NCBI GenBank assembly: GCA_002412965.1
Contig: DHWB01000006.1
Location: forward strand, 115,561 to 179,560
Reading direction: 5' to 3'
DNA length: 64,000 bases
From: Desulfomicrobium sp. UBA5193
GTDB taxonomy: Bacteria; Desulfobacterota; Desulfovibrionia; Desulfovibrionales; Desulfomicrobiaceae
Made by a program: the position numbers and the translations under genes. The notes below the pieces were generated by a model, which worked only from the letters and a program-made list of their open reading frames with translations, was not told the DNA's origin and did no database searches. Positions 7,392 to 15,501 of the stretch are shown here, piece by piece; position 1 is the first letter of the stretch; each line of letters opens with the position of its first letter.

Positions 7392-8786
7392 TTACAGGGT
7401 CAGGGCCTTGCGGAAGCGCGCCAGGGTGCGTTCGCGTCCGAGGACATCCATGGTTTCAAAGAGGCCCGGGCTCATGGTCGTGCCGGTGATGGCCACGCGG
7501 ATGGGCTGGGCCAGGACCTTGAATTTGAGGCCCGTTTCTTCCAGATAGGCGCTGGCCATGTCTTCCAGGCTTTTATGATCGAAGCTTGGCAAGGCTTCCA
7601 TGCGTCCGGCCAGGACCTGCAGGTGTCCCCGGATCTCAGGGGTGAGAAACTTGGCCACGGCCGCTTCGTCATAGGGCAGCGTTTCCGCGTCGTGCAGGAA
7701 GAAGGTCGCCTGCTCGGCCATCTCTTTCAATGTTTTGGCCCGGGGCTGGAAGAGGGGCACAATGGCCTCAAGGTAGTCCAGAGCTGGCTCAAAGTTCGAA
7801 TTCTGGCGAATCATTTCGTCCAGCAGGCTTGCCAGCCTCGGAACGTCGCCGGTCTTGATGAAGTGGCTGTTGGTCCAGTTGAGCTTGTCCATGTCGAAGA
7901 CCGACGCGGATTTGCCAAGCCCGCCCAGAGAGAATTTTTCCAGCAGTTCGGACATGGTGAAGAGCTCGTCGTCGCCGTGGGACCAGCCCAGACGCACCAG
8001 ATAGCTGAGCATGGCTTCGGGCAGGTAGCCGAGATCCTTGTACATCATGACCGAGGTCGCGCCGTGGCGCTTGCTCATCTTTTTCTTGTCAGGCCCGAGG
8101 ATCATGGGCACATGTCCGAACTTGGGCAGGGCGCAGCCCAGGGCCTCGTAGATGAGAATCTGCTTGGGCGTGTTGTTCTGGTGGTCGTCGCCGCGGATGA
8201 CGTGGGTCACGCCCATGAGCGCGTCGTCCACAACCACGGCCATCTGGTAGATGGCCGAACCGTCGGCGCGGCGGATGACGAAGTCGTCCATTTCCTGCAC
8301 GTCCCAGGCGATGGGGCCCTTGATGATGTCGTCAAAGATGACCTTGCCCGTCAGCGGTGTCTTGAAGCGGACCACCCGGCCCGGTCCGGGGCCAAGGCCC
8401 AGTTCGCGGCATTTGCCGTTGTACTTGGGCTTGAGGCCTGCCGCGCGGGCTGTCTCGCGCATCGCCTCCACTTCCTCGGAGGTGCAGGAGCAGTAGTAGG
8501 CCTTGCCCGATTCCAGGAGCTTGTCCACGTGGCTGTTGTACAGGTCGCCGCGTTCGCTCTGGAAGAAGGGGCCCTCGTCGAAATCAAGGCCCAGCCAGTG
8601 CATGGCGTCGATGATGGCGTCGGTCATCTCTTGCGTGGAGCGGGCCTGGTCCGTGTCCTCGATGCGCAGGATGAACTTGCCGCCGTTCTGACGGGCATAG
8701 AGGTAGTTGAAAAGGGCGGTGCGGGCGCCACCGATATGCAGGTACCCCGTGGGGCTTGGGGGGAAACGGGTCACGATTTGTGTCAT
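7392..8786 (-). CDS. gltX: Glutamyl-tRNA synthetase
   Basis: Class I aminoacyl-tRNA synthetase charging tRNA-Glu (and possibly tRNA-Gln where GatCAB is used). The 464-residue reading starts MTQIVTRFPPSPTGYLHIGGARTA and contains the HIGH-type motif HIGG and the KMSKR motif (KKKMSKRHG). A TTG codon 12 bp upstream is in frame, but GGAAG is correctly spaced for the ATG at 8786, so I chose that start. The anticodon-binding C-terminal half is complete. Confidence 0.97.
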   Translation of the reverse strand: MTQIVTRFPPSPTGYLHIGGARTALFNYLYARQNGGKFILRIEDTDQARSTQEMTDAIIDAMHWLGLDFDEGPFFQSERGDLYNSHVDKLLESGKAYYCSCTSEEVEAMRETARAAGLKPKYNGKCRELGLGPGPGRVVRFKTPLTGKVIFDDIIKGPIAWDVQEMDDFVIRRADGSAIYQMAVVVDDALMGVTHVIRGDDHQNNTPKQILIYEALGCALPKFGHVPMILGPDKKKMSKRHGATSVMMYKDLGYLPEAMLSYLVRLGWSHGDDELFTMSELLEKFSLGGLGKSASVFDMDKLNWTNSHFIKTGDVPRLASLLDEMIRQNSNFEPALDYLEAIVPLFQPRAKTLKEMAEQATFFLHDAETLPYDEAAVAKFLTPEIRGHLQVLAGRMEALPSFDHKSLEDMASAYLEETGLKFKVLAQPIRVAITGTTMSPGLFETMDVLGRERTLARFRKALTL

Positions 8787-8921
8787 TTGCTCTTCCAAAA
8801 TTCGGCGTCGTGCGCCGGCTGATTCCGCACCAGCGGCCTCTTGAGGGCGAAGGCGCGGTAAAAAAAGTTGGCGATGAGGAGAGGCTGCGGGCCTTCACTG
8901 CCGCATGGGCGACAAGGCGGG

Positions 8922-9143
8922 CTAAACAGCTTCGACGGCCTTGATGCCAGGGACCATTTTCTTGACGGCGCGTTCGATGCTGTTTCTGAGCGTCATCTGG
9001 GCCATGGGACAACCCTTGCAGGCTCCGGTCAGGCGGACCTGCACGATGCCGCTCGGCAGAATGTCCACCAGTTCAACGTAGCCGCCATCTGCCTGCAGAA
9101 TGGGACGAACTGTATCAAGGGCTTTTTCGACCTGTTGTCGCAT
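8922..9143 (-). CDS. NifU-like C-terminal domain Fe-S scaffold (Nfu)
   Basis: A 73-residue stand-alone NifU C-terminal domain with the cluster-binding pair Cys42-x2-Cys45 (TGACKGCPMAQMTL). Such proteins carry and transfer [4Fe-4S] clusters to apo-proteins. It lies directly downstream of the Fe-S FTR-like gene and the glutaredoxin gene on the same strand, a coherent Fe-S/thiol group. The upstream Nfu degenerate domain and the IscU domain are absent, which is common in anaerobes. Confidence 0.92.
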   Translation of the reverse strand: MRQQVEKALDTVRPILQADGGYVELVDILPSGIVQVRLTGACKGCPMAQMTLRNSIERAVKKMVPGIKAVEAV

Positions 9144-9190
9144 GGCGTGCTCCGGGCTGGCGCATAGGATGCCGCGTCAGCCAAAGTCAA

Positions 9191-9544
9191 TCATTCTTCG
9201 AAGAGAAGCCCGGCCATAAGTTTTTCCGGATCTCGACGTTCGGGAACAACGTCGTGGGCGATCTTGTCTTCGTTCCATTCTTTGGACACGTAGAGACCGC
9301 AGTAGCAGGCCCCGAATTCGGCCACGTCCGGGTCGCGGTATACGCAGGGGCAGAAGACGTCCTTGTCCAGTTCGCGGTTGCCCGAAGCCAGGCGACAGGG
9401 ACAGGCCATGTAGCCGTAACGGTCGCGGTTGATGAGCAGGCTCTCCATGAGGTCAAGCACAAACTCCTTGTCCTTGTTGAAGAAATAGCCTTTGGCTTCC
9501 TGCAGGGGACGAAGCTTTTCGTAAAGTTCTTCGGGAGTCATCAT
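9191..9544 (-). CDS. Ferredoxin:thioredoxin reductase catalytic-chain-like protein
   Basis: A 117-residue protein of the FTR beta-chain family, in which a [4Fe-4S] cluster next to a redox disulfide passes ferredoxin electrons to a thioredoxin-like partner. The six required Cys are present as CPC (48/50), CPC (65/67) and CYC (80/82). By family analogy 48, 65, 67 and 80 bind the cluster, and 50 and 82 form the disulfide. The last motif is CYC, not the plant CHC. Its ATG overlaps the stop of the glutaredoxin gene (ATGA), so the two are likely co-translated and the glutaredoxin is the probable partner. No FTR variable chain is nearby. Confidence 0.9.
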   Translation of the reverse strand: MMTPEELYEKLRPLQEAKGYFFNKDKEFVLDLMESLLINRDRYGYMACPCRLASGNRELDKDVFCPCVYRDPDVAEFGACYCGLYVSKEWNEDKIAHDVVPERRDPEKLMAGLLFEE

Positions 9545-9795
9545 CTCTCCAGTGCGTCTTTGATCTGATCCTTCTTGAAGCCGACAATGGCCTCTTCGTC
9601 CACAAGCAGGGTCGGAAAGGACAGATTGGGATTGATTTTCTTGATGGCCTCGATGATCTGTTTGCGCTCATCGCCTTCAAGCTTGTCCACAAAGATGCAG
9701 TCGTATTTGGCGCCGCAGTCGTCGAGGTATTCTTTTGTTTTTTTGCAATGAATACAGGTACTCAAGGCGTAAAGCGTGATGGATTTGTCGGGCAT
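9541..9795 (-). CDS. Glutaredoxin/thioredoxin-like redox protein
   Basis: An 84-residue thioredoxin-fold protein with active site Cys14-Ile-His-Cys17 and a cis-proline region (LSFPTLLVDEEAIVGF). It resembles small glutaredoxin-like proteins such as NrdH. The CIHC site followed by KKTKEYL is typical of anaerobe proteins paired with FTR-like reductases. First gene of the Grx-FTR-Nfu cluster, with a GGAGGATCC site upstream. The natural reductant is probably the overlapping FTR-like protein (inference). Confidence 0.88.
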   Translation of the reverse strand: MPDKSITLYALSTCIHCKKTKEYLDDCGAKYDCIFVDKLEGDERKQIIEAIKKINPNLSFPTLLVDEEAIVGFKKDQIKDALER

Positions 9796-9942
9796 GGATC
9801 CTCCTTGCTATGTCGTGGGCGTTGGGATAGCCCTTGGCCGTCTCATGGATTGGGATGCTATAAAGATTAATCGGCCTGCCGTCCACGCCGGGATGGTGGC
9901 ATATCAGGCATAGAATTATTTGAGTTTTTTTTGGGGGCCTGC

Positions 9943-10758
9943 ATGAACCATAGCGGACATACTGTGACTGCAGTCATCATCACCAAGAATGAAGAGGCTC
10001 ATCTGCGTGATTGCCTTGCTTCAGTACATGAATGGGTTGATGAGATTGTGATCCTCGATTCGGGCAGTACGGATGGAACAATGGAAATTGCAGCACAGTA
10101 TGGCGTACGTTTTTATCAAAATTCAGAATGGCCTGGTTTTGGAAAACAGCGGCAAATAGCTCAGGGATATGTTACTTCAACTTGGTGTTTTTGGTTGGAT
10201 GCCGATGAACGAGTCAGCTCTGCTCTTCAAGATGAAATTCTTTCTGTTGTATGCCAAGGAGTCGGTGATTCTGTTTATGCGATCCCCAGGTTAAGTTGGT
10301 TTTTTGGTAGATTCATTAAGCATTGCGGGTGGTATCCAAAGCCTGTTGTGCGCTTGTATCCGGCAGCATTGACGCGTTATAATGACGCAAGTGTACATGA
10401 ACAGGTTGAAATTCTTGGCTCAATGAGCATCAAGACGTTGAAAAATGATTTGATCCACTACCCGTATGCAGATTTGCGCCAGTATATAACCAAATCTTCA
10501 TTATATGCGAGCCATTGGGCAAAAATGAAGGCCGCTGCGGGAAAGAAAAGCTCACTGTCCGGGGCTTGTTCTCGGGCGATCCTTCGTTTTTTTCGCATGT
10601 ATTTGTTTCAAAAAGGGATATTTGACGGAAAGCAGGGCTTTCTGCTTTGCGTTCTCTCTTCGTATTATACATTTTTAAAATATGCCGAACTGTGGGCTTT
10701 AGGTCTGGATAGCGAAAAGGGCGCACAGAATTGGCCCCGATCCAAGCGTGCAAAATAA
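9943..10758 (+). CDS. WaaE/KdtX-like family 2 glycosyltransferase
   Basis: A 271-residue GT-A glycosyltransferase resembling the LPS inner-core beta-1,4-glucosyltransferase WaaE. Motifs: VTAVIITKNEEAHLRDCL at the N-terminus, LDSGSTDGT (39-46), the WPGFGKQRQIAQ segment and the metal-binding WLDADER (DAD at 86-88). The C-terminal third has a hydrophobic/aromatic stretch typical of peripheral membrane association. The ATG at 9943 has GGGGG upstream; an in-frame TTG lies 12 bp earlier. Codon use is visibly AT-richer than its neighbours, which suggests horizontal transfer, as is usual for surface-polysaccharide genes. The sugar donor cannot be told. Confidence 0.85.
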   Translation: MNHSGHTVTAVIITKNEEAHLRDCLASVHEWVDEIVILDSGSTDGTMEIAAQYGVRFYQNSEWPGFGKQRQIAQGYVTSTWCFWLDADERVSSALQDEILSVVCQGVGDSVYAIPRLSWFFGRFIKHCGWYPKPVVRLYPAALTRYNDASVHEQVEILGSMSIKTLKNDLIHYPYADLRQYITKSSLYASHWAKMKAAAGKKSSLSGACSRAILRFFRMYLFQKGIFDGKQGFLLCVLSSYYTFLKYAELWALGLDSEKGAQNWPRSKRAK

Positions 10759-10813
10759 GCCCGTCCGCTAGGCTTTTCGTCCCGGCTGAAAAAGTTGGCC
10801 GTTCGTATTCCCG

Positions 10814-11692
10814 TCAGGCCACGTGGCGCAGGTTGCGCCCAAAGCTCCAGCGCTCGAGCCAGAAGAGGAGCACTGCGAGCCAGACCATGCCGAAGCCCGT
10901 GAACTGGGTGCGGGAGAAGGGCTCGTGGTACATGAAGACACCCAGCAGGAACTGGATGGTCGGTGCGATGTATTGGAGGATACCGATCATGGACAGTGGG
11001 ATGCGGTGTGCGGCGGCCGCGAACATGACCAGTGGGGCCGTGGTGACCACCCCCGCGCCCACGAGCAGCAGGTCCGAGCCAGTCCCCGCATGCAGGAACG
11101 CGCCCGCGCCGATGTGTTCGCTCCAGCCAAGCCAGACCAGGGCGGGAGCCAGCAGCAGCCCCGTCTCCAGAGTCAGACCTTCAAAAGCTCCCAGGGGCGC
11201 CTTTTTCTTGACCAGACCGTAGAGGCTGAAGGTCACGGCCAGCGTCAACGCGATCCAGGGCAGGCGGCCGTAATCGAAGGTCAGGTAGATGACTCCGGCC
11301 GCGGCCAGTCCCAGGGGCGCCCATTGCAGCGGCCGTAGCCGCTCGCGCATGAAAAAGACGCCAAGCAGCACCGAGAGCAGCGGATTGATGAAATATCCCA
11401 GGCTCGCCTCGACCATGTATCCCGCGTTGACGCTCCAGACATAGATGAACCAGTTCACGCCGATGAGCAGGCTGGCCAGGACGTAACTGCTCCAGACCGA
11501 CGGCCCGAGGCTGCGTCGAAAGCTCCCCATGCGCCGGGTCAGGCCCAGGAAGAGGATCAGGGTCGCAAAGGACCACGCGATGCGGTGGGAGAGGAGCTGG
11601 GGCGTGGGCACGTGACCCAGCAGCTTCCAGTAGATGGGCAGAAGCCCCCAGCTGACGTAGGCCCCGATGGCCATGAGAATGCCCTTGTTCAT
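10814..11692 (-). CDS. rarD: RarD-type EamA permease
   Basis: A 292-residue integral membrane protein with about ten hydrophobic helices in two EamA repeats. MNKGILMAIGAYVSWGLLPIYWK is the RarD N-terminal signature, and LGYFINPLLSVLLGV and LQYIAPTIQFLLGV mark the ends of the two repeats. RarD proteins belong to the drug/metabolite transporter superfamily; the substrate is not known. It is downstream of mtgA on the same strand and convergent with the glycosyltransferase. Confidence 0.93.
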   Translation of the reverse strand: MNKGILMAIGAYVSWGLLPIYWKLLGHVPTPQLLSHRIAWSFATLILFLGLTRRMGSFRRSLGPSVWSSYVLASLLIGVNWFIYVWSVNAGYMVEASLGYFINPLLSVLLGVFFMRERLRPLQWAPLGLAAAGVIYLTFDYGRLPWIALTLAVTFSLYGLVKKKAPLGAFEGLTLETGLLLAPALVWLGWSEHIGAGAFLHAGTGSDLLLVGAGVVTTAPLVMFAAAAHRIPLSMIGILQYIAPTIQFLLGVFMYHEPFSRTQFTGFGMVWLAVLLFWLERWSFGRNLRHVA

Positions 11693-11762
11693 GATGACTT
11701 CCCTTGCGCGGGTGATGATGTGACCGAGGGTCTATCTTTGCAAAAATATCGAAAAAAGTCCG

Positions 11763-12527
11763 TCAGCGCGGGTCCACGTAGCTTGTTCCGAGCTGTCGCA
11801 TCTGCGTCTGTACCCAGTTTGCGCGCTGCCTCACATACGACGAGGGACTCTGGGCCGAGAGCTTTCTCGGGCTCGGCAGGACCGAGGCCAGAAGTGCCGC
11901 CTCCTGCCGGGTCAGTCTGTCCGGCGTCTTGCCGTAGAAACGCCTGGCCGCCGCTCCCACGCCGTAGGTCCCGTCCCCGAATTCGGCAATATTGAGATAC
12001 ACTTCCAAAATTCTCTTCTTGGACCAGAGTGTCTCGATCAGGACGGTCACTCCGGCTTCAAGTCCCTTGCGCACATAGCTGCGTCCTGACCACAAAAAAA
12101 GATTCTTTGCTACCTGCTGGGAAATTGTGCTCGCGCCCCTGACCGTATGTCGTTTCTCGTTGTGCTCCATGGCTCTGGCGATGGCGTCCAGGTCAAAGCC
12201 GAAGTGGAGCGGGAAGTTCTGATCCTCTGCGGCCACCACGGCCAGGGCCATGTGCGCGGGAATGGCATCCATGGGGGTCCAGACGTACATGATGGCAGGG
12301 CCGGGCGGAGTGTCGAACAGCCGCTCGACGTGGCGGACGAGCATAAAGGCGCTGGTCGGCGGCGGAACGAAGCGCAGCATCAGAATCAGCAGGATCAGGC
12401 CGAGCACGACCCCTCCGGCCAGACGCAGGGCGCCTCGCAATAGACCGGAAAATTTGATGTTCCGGTTGGCGCGGTCGGGTCGCGGCTGGTTGCTGCGAGG
12501 TCGTGAAGAGGTTGTGTTGCGTGCCAT
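11763..12527 (-). CDS. mtgA: Monofunctional peptidoglycan glycosyltransferase
   Basis: Polymerises lipid II into glycan strands in the periplasm, tethered to the inner membrane. The 254-residue protein (start MARNTTSS) has a basic N-tail, one transmembrane helix at about 31-53, and a GT51 domain with catalytic Glu101 in EDQNFPLHFGFD and the GASTISQQVAKNLFL motif. No transpeptidase domain follows, so it is the monofunctional type. An in-frame GTG 42 bp upstream is an alternative start; neither start has a strong ribosome site. Confidence 0.92.
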   Translation of the reverse strand: MARNTTSSRPRSNQPRPDRANRNIKFSGLLRGALRLAGGVVLGLILLILMLRFVPPPTSAFMLVRHVERLFDTPPGPAIMYVWTPMDAIPAHMALAVVAAEDQNFPLHFGFDLDAIARAMEHNEKRHTVRGASTISQQVAKNLFLWSGRSYVRKGLEAGVTVLIETLWSKKRILEVYLNIAEFGDGTYGVGAAARRFYGKTPDRLTRQEAALLASVLPSPRKLSAQSPSSYVRQRANWVQTQMRQLGTSYVDPR

Positions 12528-12634
12528 GTTGGGGATAGTGGGTCTTGTCAGGGCAGGGTGCCCGGCCACCGCTTGTGCGCCGGGGCCATGCCAAAGTCAA
12601 TCCACGCCGCGCACCTGCAAAAAAGGATACGTAC

Positions 12635-13240
12635 ATGAATACCCTTTCCAATGAAACCCTGGCCACCATCCACGCACGGCACAGCATCCGGCAGTTCGAA
12701 CCCCGCGAGCTGGCCGAGGACATGGTCATGACTCTGCTGGATGCGGCCAATCAGGCTCCCTCGGCCCATAACCGCCAATCCTGGAAATTTGTCATCCTCG
12801 AGGGGAACGCGCGGATCGAGCTGGCCGAGCTGGTTTCCACGGCCTCCAAGATCTTTGACCGTCCGGCGTCGTCCTTGCTCCGCATGGCCGCGCGCAGCAT
12901 CGCCTCGGCTCCGGTGACCATCGCCGTGATCAACACCGGGGATTTGATCAGCCACGGCACGGAACTTTTTCAGGTCGACAAGGACATGGGCTTTGATTTT
13001 TTTCGCACCATGGAGATCCAGAGTTCGGCAGCGGCCGTGGAGAACCTGCTGCTGGCCGCCACATCGCTGGGGCTTGGCGCGGTGTGGCTCGGTATTCTCT
13101 ACCTCATCAAGGACAGGATCCTGACCTTTCTGCAGGAGCCCCAGGGTGAGTTCATGGCCGTCATCCCCGTGGGGCATCCCGTGCGGCCGACCCAGGGGCC
13201 GAACAAAAAGCCCCTGGAGAATGTGATCAAGAAGATCTGA
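12635..13240 (+). CDS. Nitroreductase family FMN oxidoreductase
   Basis: A 201-residue FMN-binding protein of the nitroreductase family. Signatures: RHSIRQFEPREL at the N-terminus, APSAHNRQSWKF (dimer-interface FMN contacts), and ENLLLAATSLGLGAVWLG in the C-terminal half. It likely uses NAD(P)H to reduce a quinone, nitro-aromatic or similar acceptor; the physiological substrate is unknown. The start at 12635 is preceded by AAAAGGA. Divergent from mtgA and 14 bp upstream of fumC, with which it may be co-transcribed. Confidence 0.9.
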   Translation: MNTLSNETLATIHARHSIRQFEPRELAEDMVMTLLDAANQAPSAHNRQSWKFVILEGNARIELAELVSTASKIFDRPASSLLRMAARSIASAPVTIAVINTGDLISHGTELFQVDKDMGFDFFRTMEIQSSAAAVENLLLAATSLGLGAVWLGILYLIKDRILTFLQEPQGEFMAVIPVGHPVRPTQGPNKKPLENVIKKI

Positions 13241-13254
13241 GATCAGGGGGACGA

Positions 13255-14649
13255 ATGGCACGCATCGAGACCGACAGCATGGGCGCGGTGGAAGTACCGG
13301 AGGATCGCTATTGGGGCGCACAGACCCAGCGCTCCCTGAAATATTTCGCTATCGGCCAGGACCTCATGCCGAAGGAGGTCATCCACGCCTTCGGCATTTT
13401 GAAGCTCGCGGCGGCGCAGGCCAATCTGGAACTGGACAAGCTGTCCGCCGAGTTGGCCGAGCCGATCATGACGGCTTGCCGGGAGGTCATGGACGGGAAG
13501 CTTGCCGGGCATTTCCCGCTGCATGTCTGGCAGACGGGCAGCGGCACCCAGACCAACATGAACGTGAACGAGGTCGTCGCCAACCGGGCCATCCAGCTTC
13601 TTGGCGGGGAGCTTGGCAGCAAGAAGCCCGTGCATCCCAACGACCATGTCAACATGTCCCAGTCCTCCAACGATACATTCCCGGCGGCCATGCACATCGC
13701 GGCCGTCCTCATGCTCACGGGGAAACTGATCCCGGCGGTGGCGGCCATGCATGCGGAGCTTGAGCGCAAGGCAGTGGAGTGGGACGACATCGTCAAGATA
13801 GGCCGCACCCATCTGCAGGACGCCGTGCCCATGACCCTGGGGCAGGAGTTTTCCGGCTACGCGGCCCTGCTTGCTGACAACATCGAGCGGCTGCGGGGCT
13901 GCCTGCCGCATCTGTACCGGCTGGCGCTGGGCGGGACGGCCGTAGGCACGGGCCTCGGGACGCATCCGGATTTCGCCCGTTTGGCCACGAGCCGGATCGC
14001 TGATCTCACGGGCTTGCCGTTCGTGCCGGCCCCGAATTTCTATGCGGCCCTCTCGGCCCATGACGCAGTGGTCATGGCTTCGGGAGCCTTGAAGACCCTG
14101 GCCTGCTCACTCATGAAGATCGCCAACGACATCCGCTGGCTGGCCTCCGGCCCGCGCGCGGGCCTTGGTGAGCTCATCCTGCCCGCCAATGAGCCCGGAT
14201 CGTCCATCATGCCCGGCAAGGTCAACCCGACCCAGTCCGAGGCCATGACCATGGTCTGCGTGCAGGTCATGGGCCTGGACGCGGCCATCGGGTTCGCCGG
14301 TTCCCAGGGCAATTTCGAGCTGAGCGTCTTCAAGCCCGTGATGATCTTCAACCTGCTGACCGCCATGCGCCTGCTGGCCGATGCGTGCGCAAGCTTCACG
14401 GCCCACGCTCTGGAGGGGCTTGGCGCCGACGAACGGGTCATCGCCCGGCATGTGGCGGGCTCGCTCATGCTGGTTACGGCCCTCTCGCCCGTCATCGGTT
14501 ACGACAGGGCGGCCGAGGTGGCGCACAAGGCGCATGTCGAGGGCCGCACTCTAAGGGAGGCCTGTCTTGCCCTGGGGTATCTGGATGGGGATGCGTTTGA
14601 CGCCCTGGTCCGGCCCCTGGCCATGGCCAGGCCGCACGGCGCCGGTTGA
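13255..14649 (+). CDS. fumC: Fumarate hydratase class II
   Basis: Oxygen-stable, cofactor-free hydration of fumarate to malate. At 464 residues it is full length. Signatures: TDSMGAVEVPEDRYWGAQTQRS at the N-terminus, GSGTQTNMNVNEV, SQSSNDTFPAAMHIA, GRTHLQDAVP, and the catalytic serine loop GSSIMPGKVNPTQSE at about 315-329. A CAGGGGG site precedes the ATG. The SSN-T and GSSIMPGKVNP signatures separate it from aspartase and argininosuccinate lyase relatives. Confidence 0.96.
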   Translation: MARIETDSMGAVEVPEDRYWGAQTQRSLKYFAIGQDLMPKEVIHAFGILKLAAAQANLELDKLSAELAEPIMTACREVMDGKLAGHFPLHVWQTGSGTQTNMNVNEVVANRAIQLLGGELGSKKPVHPNDHVNMSQSSNDTFPAAMHIAAVLMLTGKLIPAVAAMHAELERKAVEWDDIVKIGRTHLQDAVPMTLGQEFSGYAALLADNIERLRGCLPHLYRLALGGTAVGTGLGTHPDFARLATSRIADLTGLPFVPAPNFYAALSAHDAVVMASGALKTLACSLMKIANDIRWLASGPRAGLGELILPANEPGSSIMPGKVNPTQSEAMTMVCVQVMGLDAAIGFAGSQGNFELSVFKPVMIFNLLTAMRLLADACASFTAHALEGLGADERVIARHVAGSLMLVTALSPVIGYDRAAEVAHKAHVEGRTLREACLALGYLDGDAFDALVRPLAMARPHGAG

Positions 14650-14856
14650 TTCCTGCGCGCCGTTCATTCACATGCTGCTTCAGGTCCTCATGCGGGTCTT
14701 GGATGATGTCTCTCGGCAGGCGGCGCGTTTTTCTTTTTGTTTCAAACCCGTAATGTGGCTCAGACGCATGTACTCACGTGTCCACCAGCTTGAATTCGCG
14801 GGGTTGCAGGTCCGGGTATCCCGTTCAAGGTCAGAATGGGCCCGGTGACTTCAGGT

Positions 14857-15492
14857 TTAGCCAAGGCCTTTTTCCTCCAGACCGCGCAGGATCGAGGTGA
14901 AGACCGCCTCTGGGTCCCGGCTCGCGTCCACGACCAGAAAACGGCTGCGGTGCAGGGCGGCCCAGGTCAGGTAGCCTTCGCGGATGCGGGTGTGGAAAGC
15001 CATGCTCTCGGCTTCGAAGCGCCCCTCGGTAGCGGCCTTGTTCTCCTGCATGTTGCGGGTCAGCGCCCGCTTCAGGCCAATCTCCGGGGACACGTCGAGG
15101 AGGATGGTCACGGTCGGCCACAGTCCCTGCACGGCCACATCGTTCAAGTGGTGCAGGAGGCTCGGGTCAAGGCCGCGTCCATAGCCCTGATAGACCACGG
15201 TGGAGTCGGCGAAACGGTCGCAGATCACGGTCCGTCCGTCCTCCATGGCCGGCCGGATGACCGATGACACATGCTGGGCACGGTCCGCCAGATACAGGAA
15301 GAGCTCGCTGGTGGAGGACAGGTCGCTGTTCTTGGGATCGAGGAGGATGCGGCGCAGTTCCTTGCCCAGGCGGCTGCCGCCGGGCTCCAGGGTGTGCAGC
15401 ACGTCATGGCCCTGGCGCACGAAATATTCGATGAGCTTCTTGCACTGCGTGGATTTTCCGCAGCCCTCCATGCCTTCAAAAGTGAGAAACAT
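14857..15492 (-). CDS. tmk: Thymidylate kinase
   Basis: Phosphorylates dTMP to dTDP. The 211-residue protein has the P-loop FEGMEGCGKST (K13), the DRF motif with DSTVVYQGYGRG, and a LID-like EGRFEAESMAFH. It begins 9 bp after the stop of the OB/HD nuclease gene on the same strand, so the two form an operon. The 207 bp between this gene and fumC holds nothing I can assign. Confidence 0.96.
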   Translation of the reverse strand: MFLTFEGMEGCGKSTQCKKLIEYFVRQGHDVLHTLEPGGSRLGKELRRILLDPKNSDLSSTSELFLYLADRAQHVSSVIRPAMEDGRTVICDRFADSTVVYQGYGRGLDPSLLHHLNDVAVQGLWPTVTILLDVSPEIGLKRALTRNMQENKAATEGRFEAESMAFHTRIREGYLTWAALHRSRFLVVDASRDPEAVFTSILRGLEEKGLG

Positions 15493-15501
15493 GCTTCCTC
15501 C

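Noticed and set aside
14567..14848. Possible 93-residue ORF at the end of fumC and into the intergenic region.
   Set aside because: Most of it overlaps fumC out of frame, with no ribosome site and no recognisable sequence. The region 14650-14856 appears non-coding.
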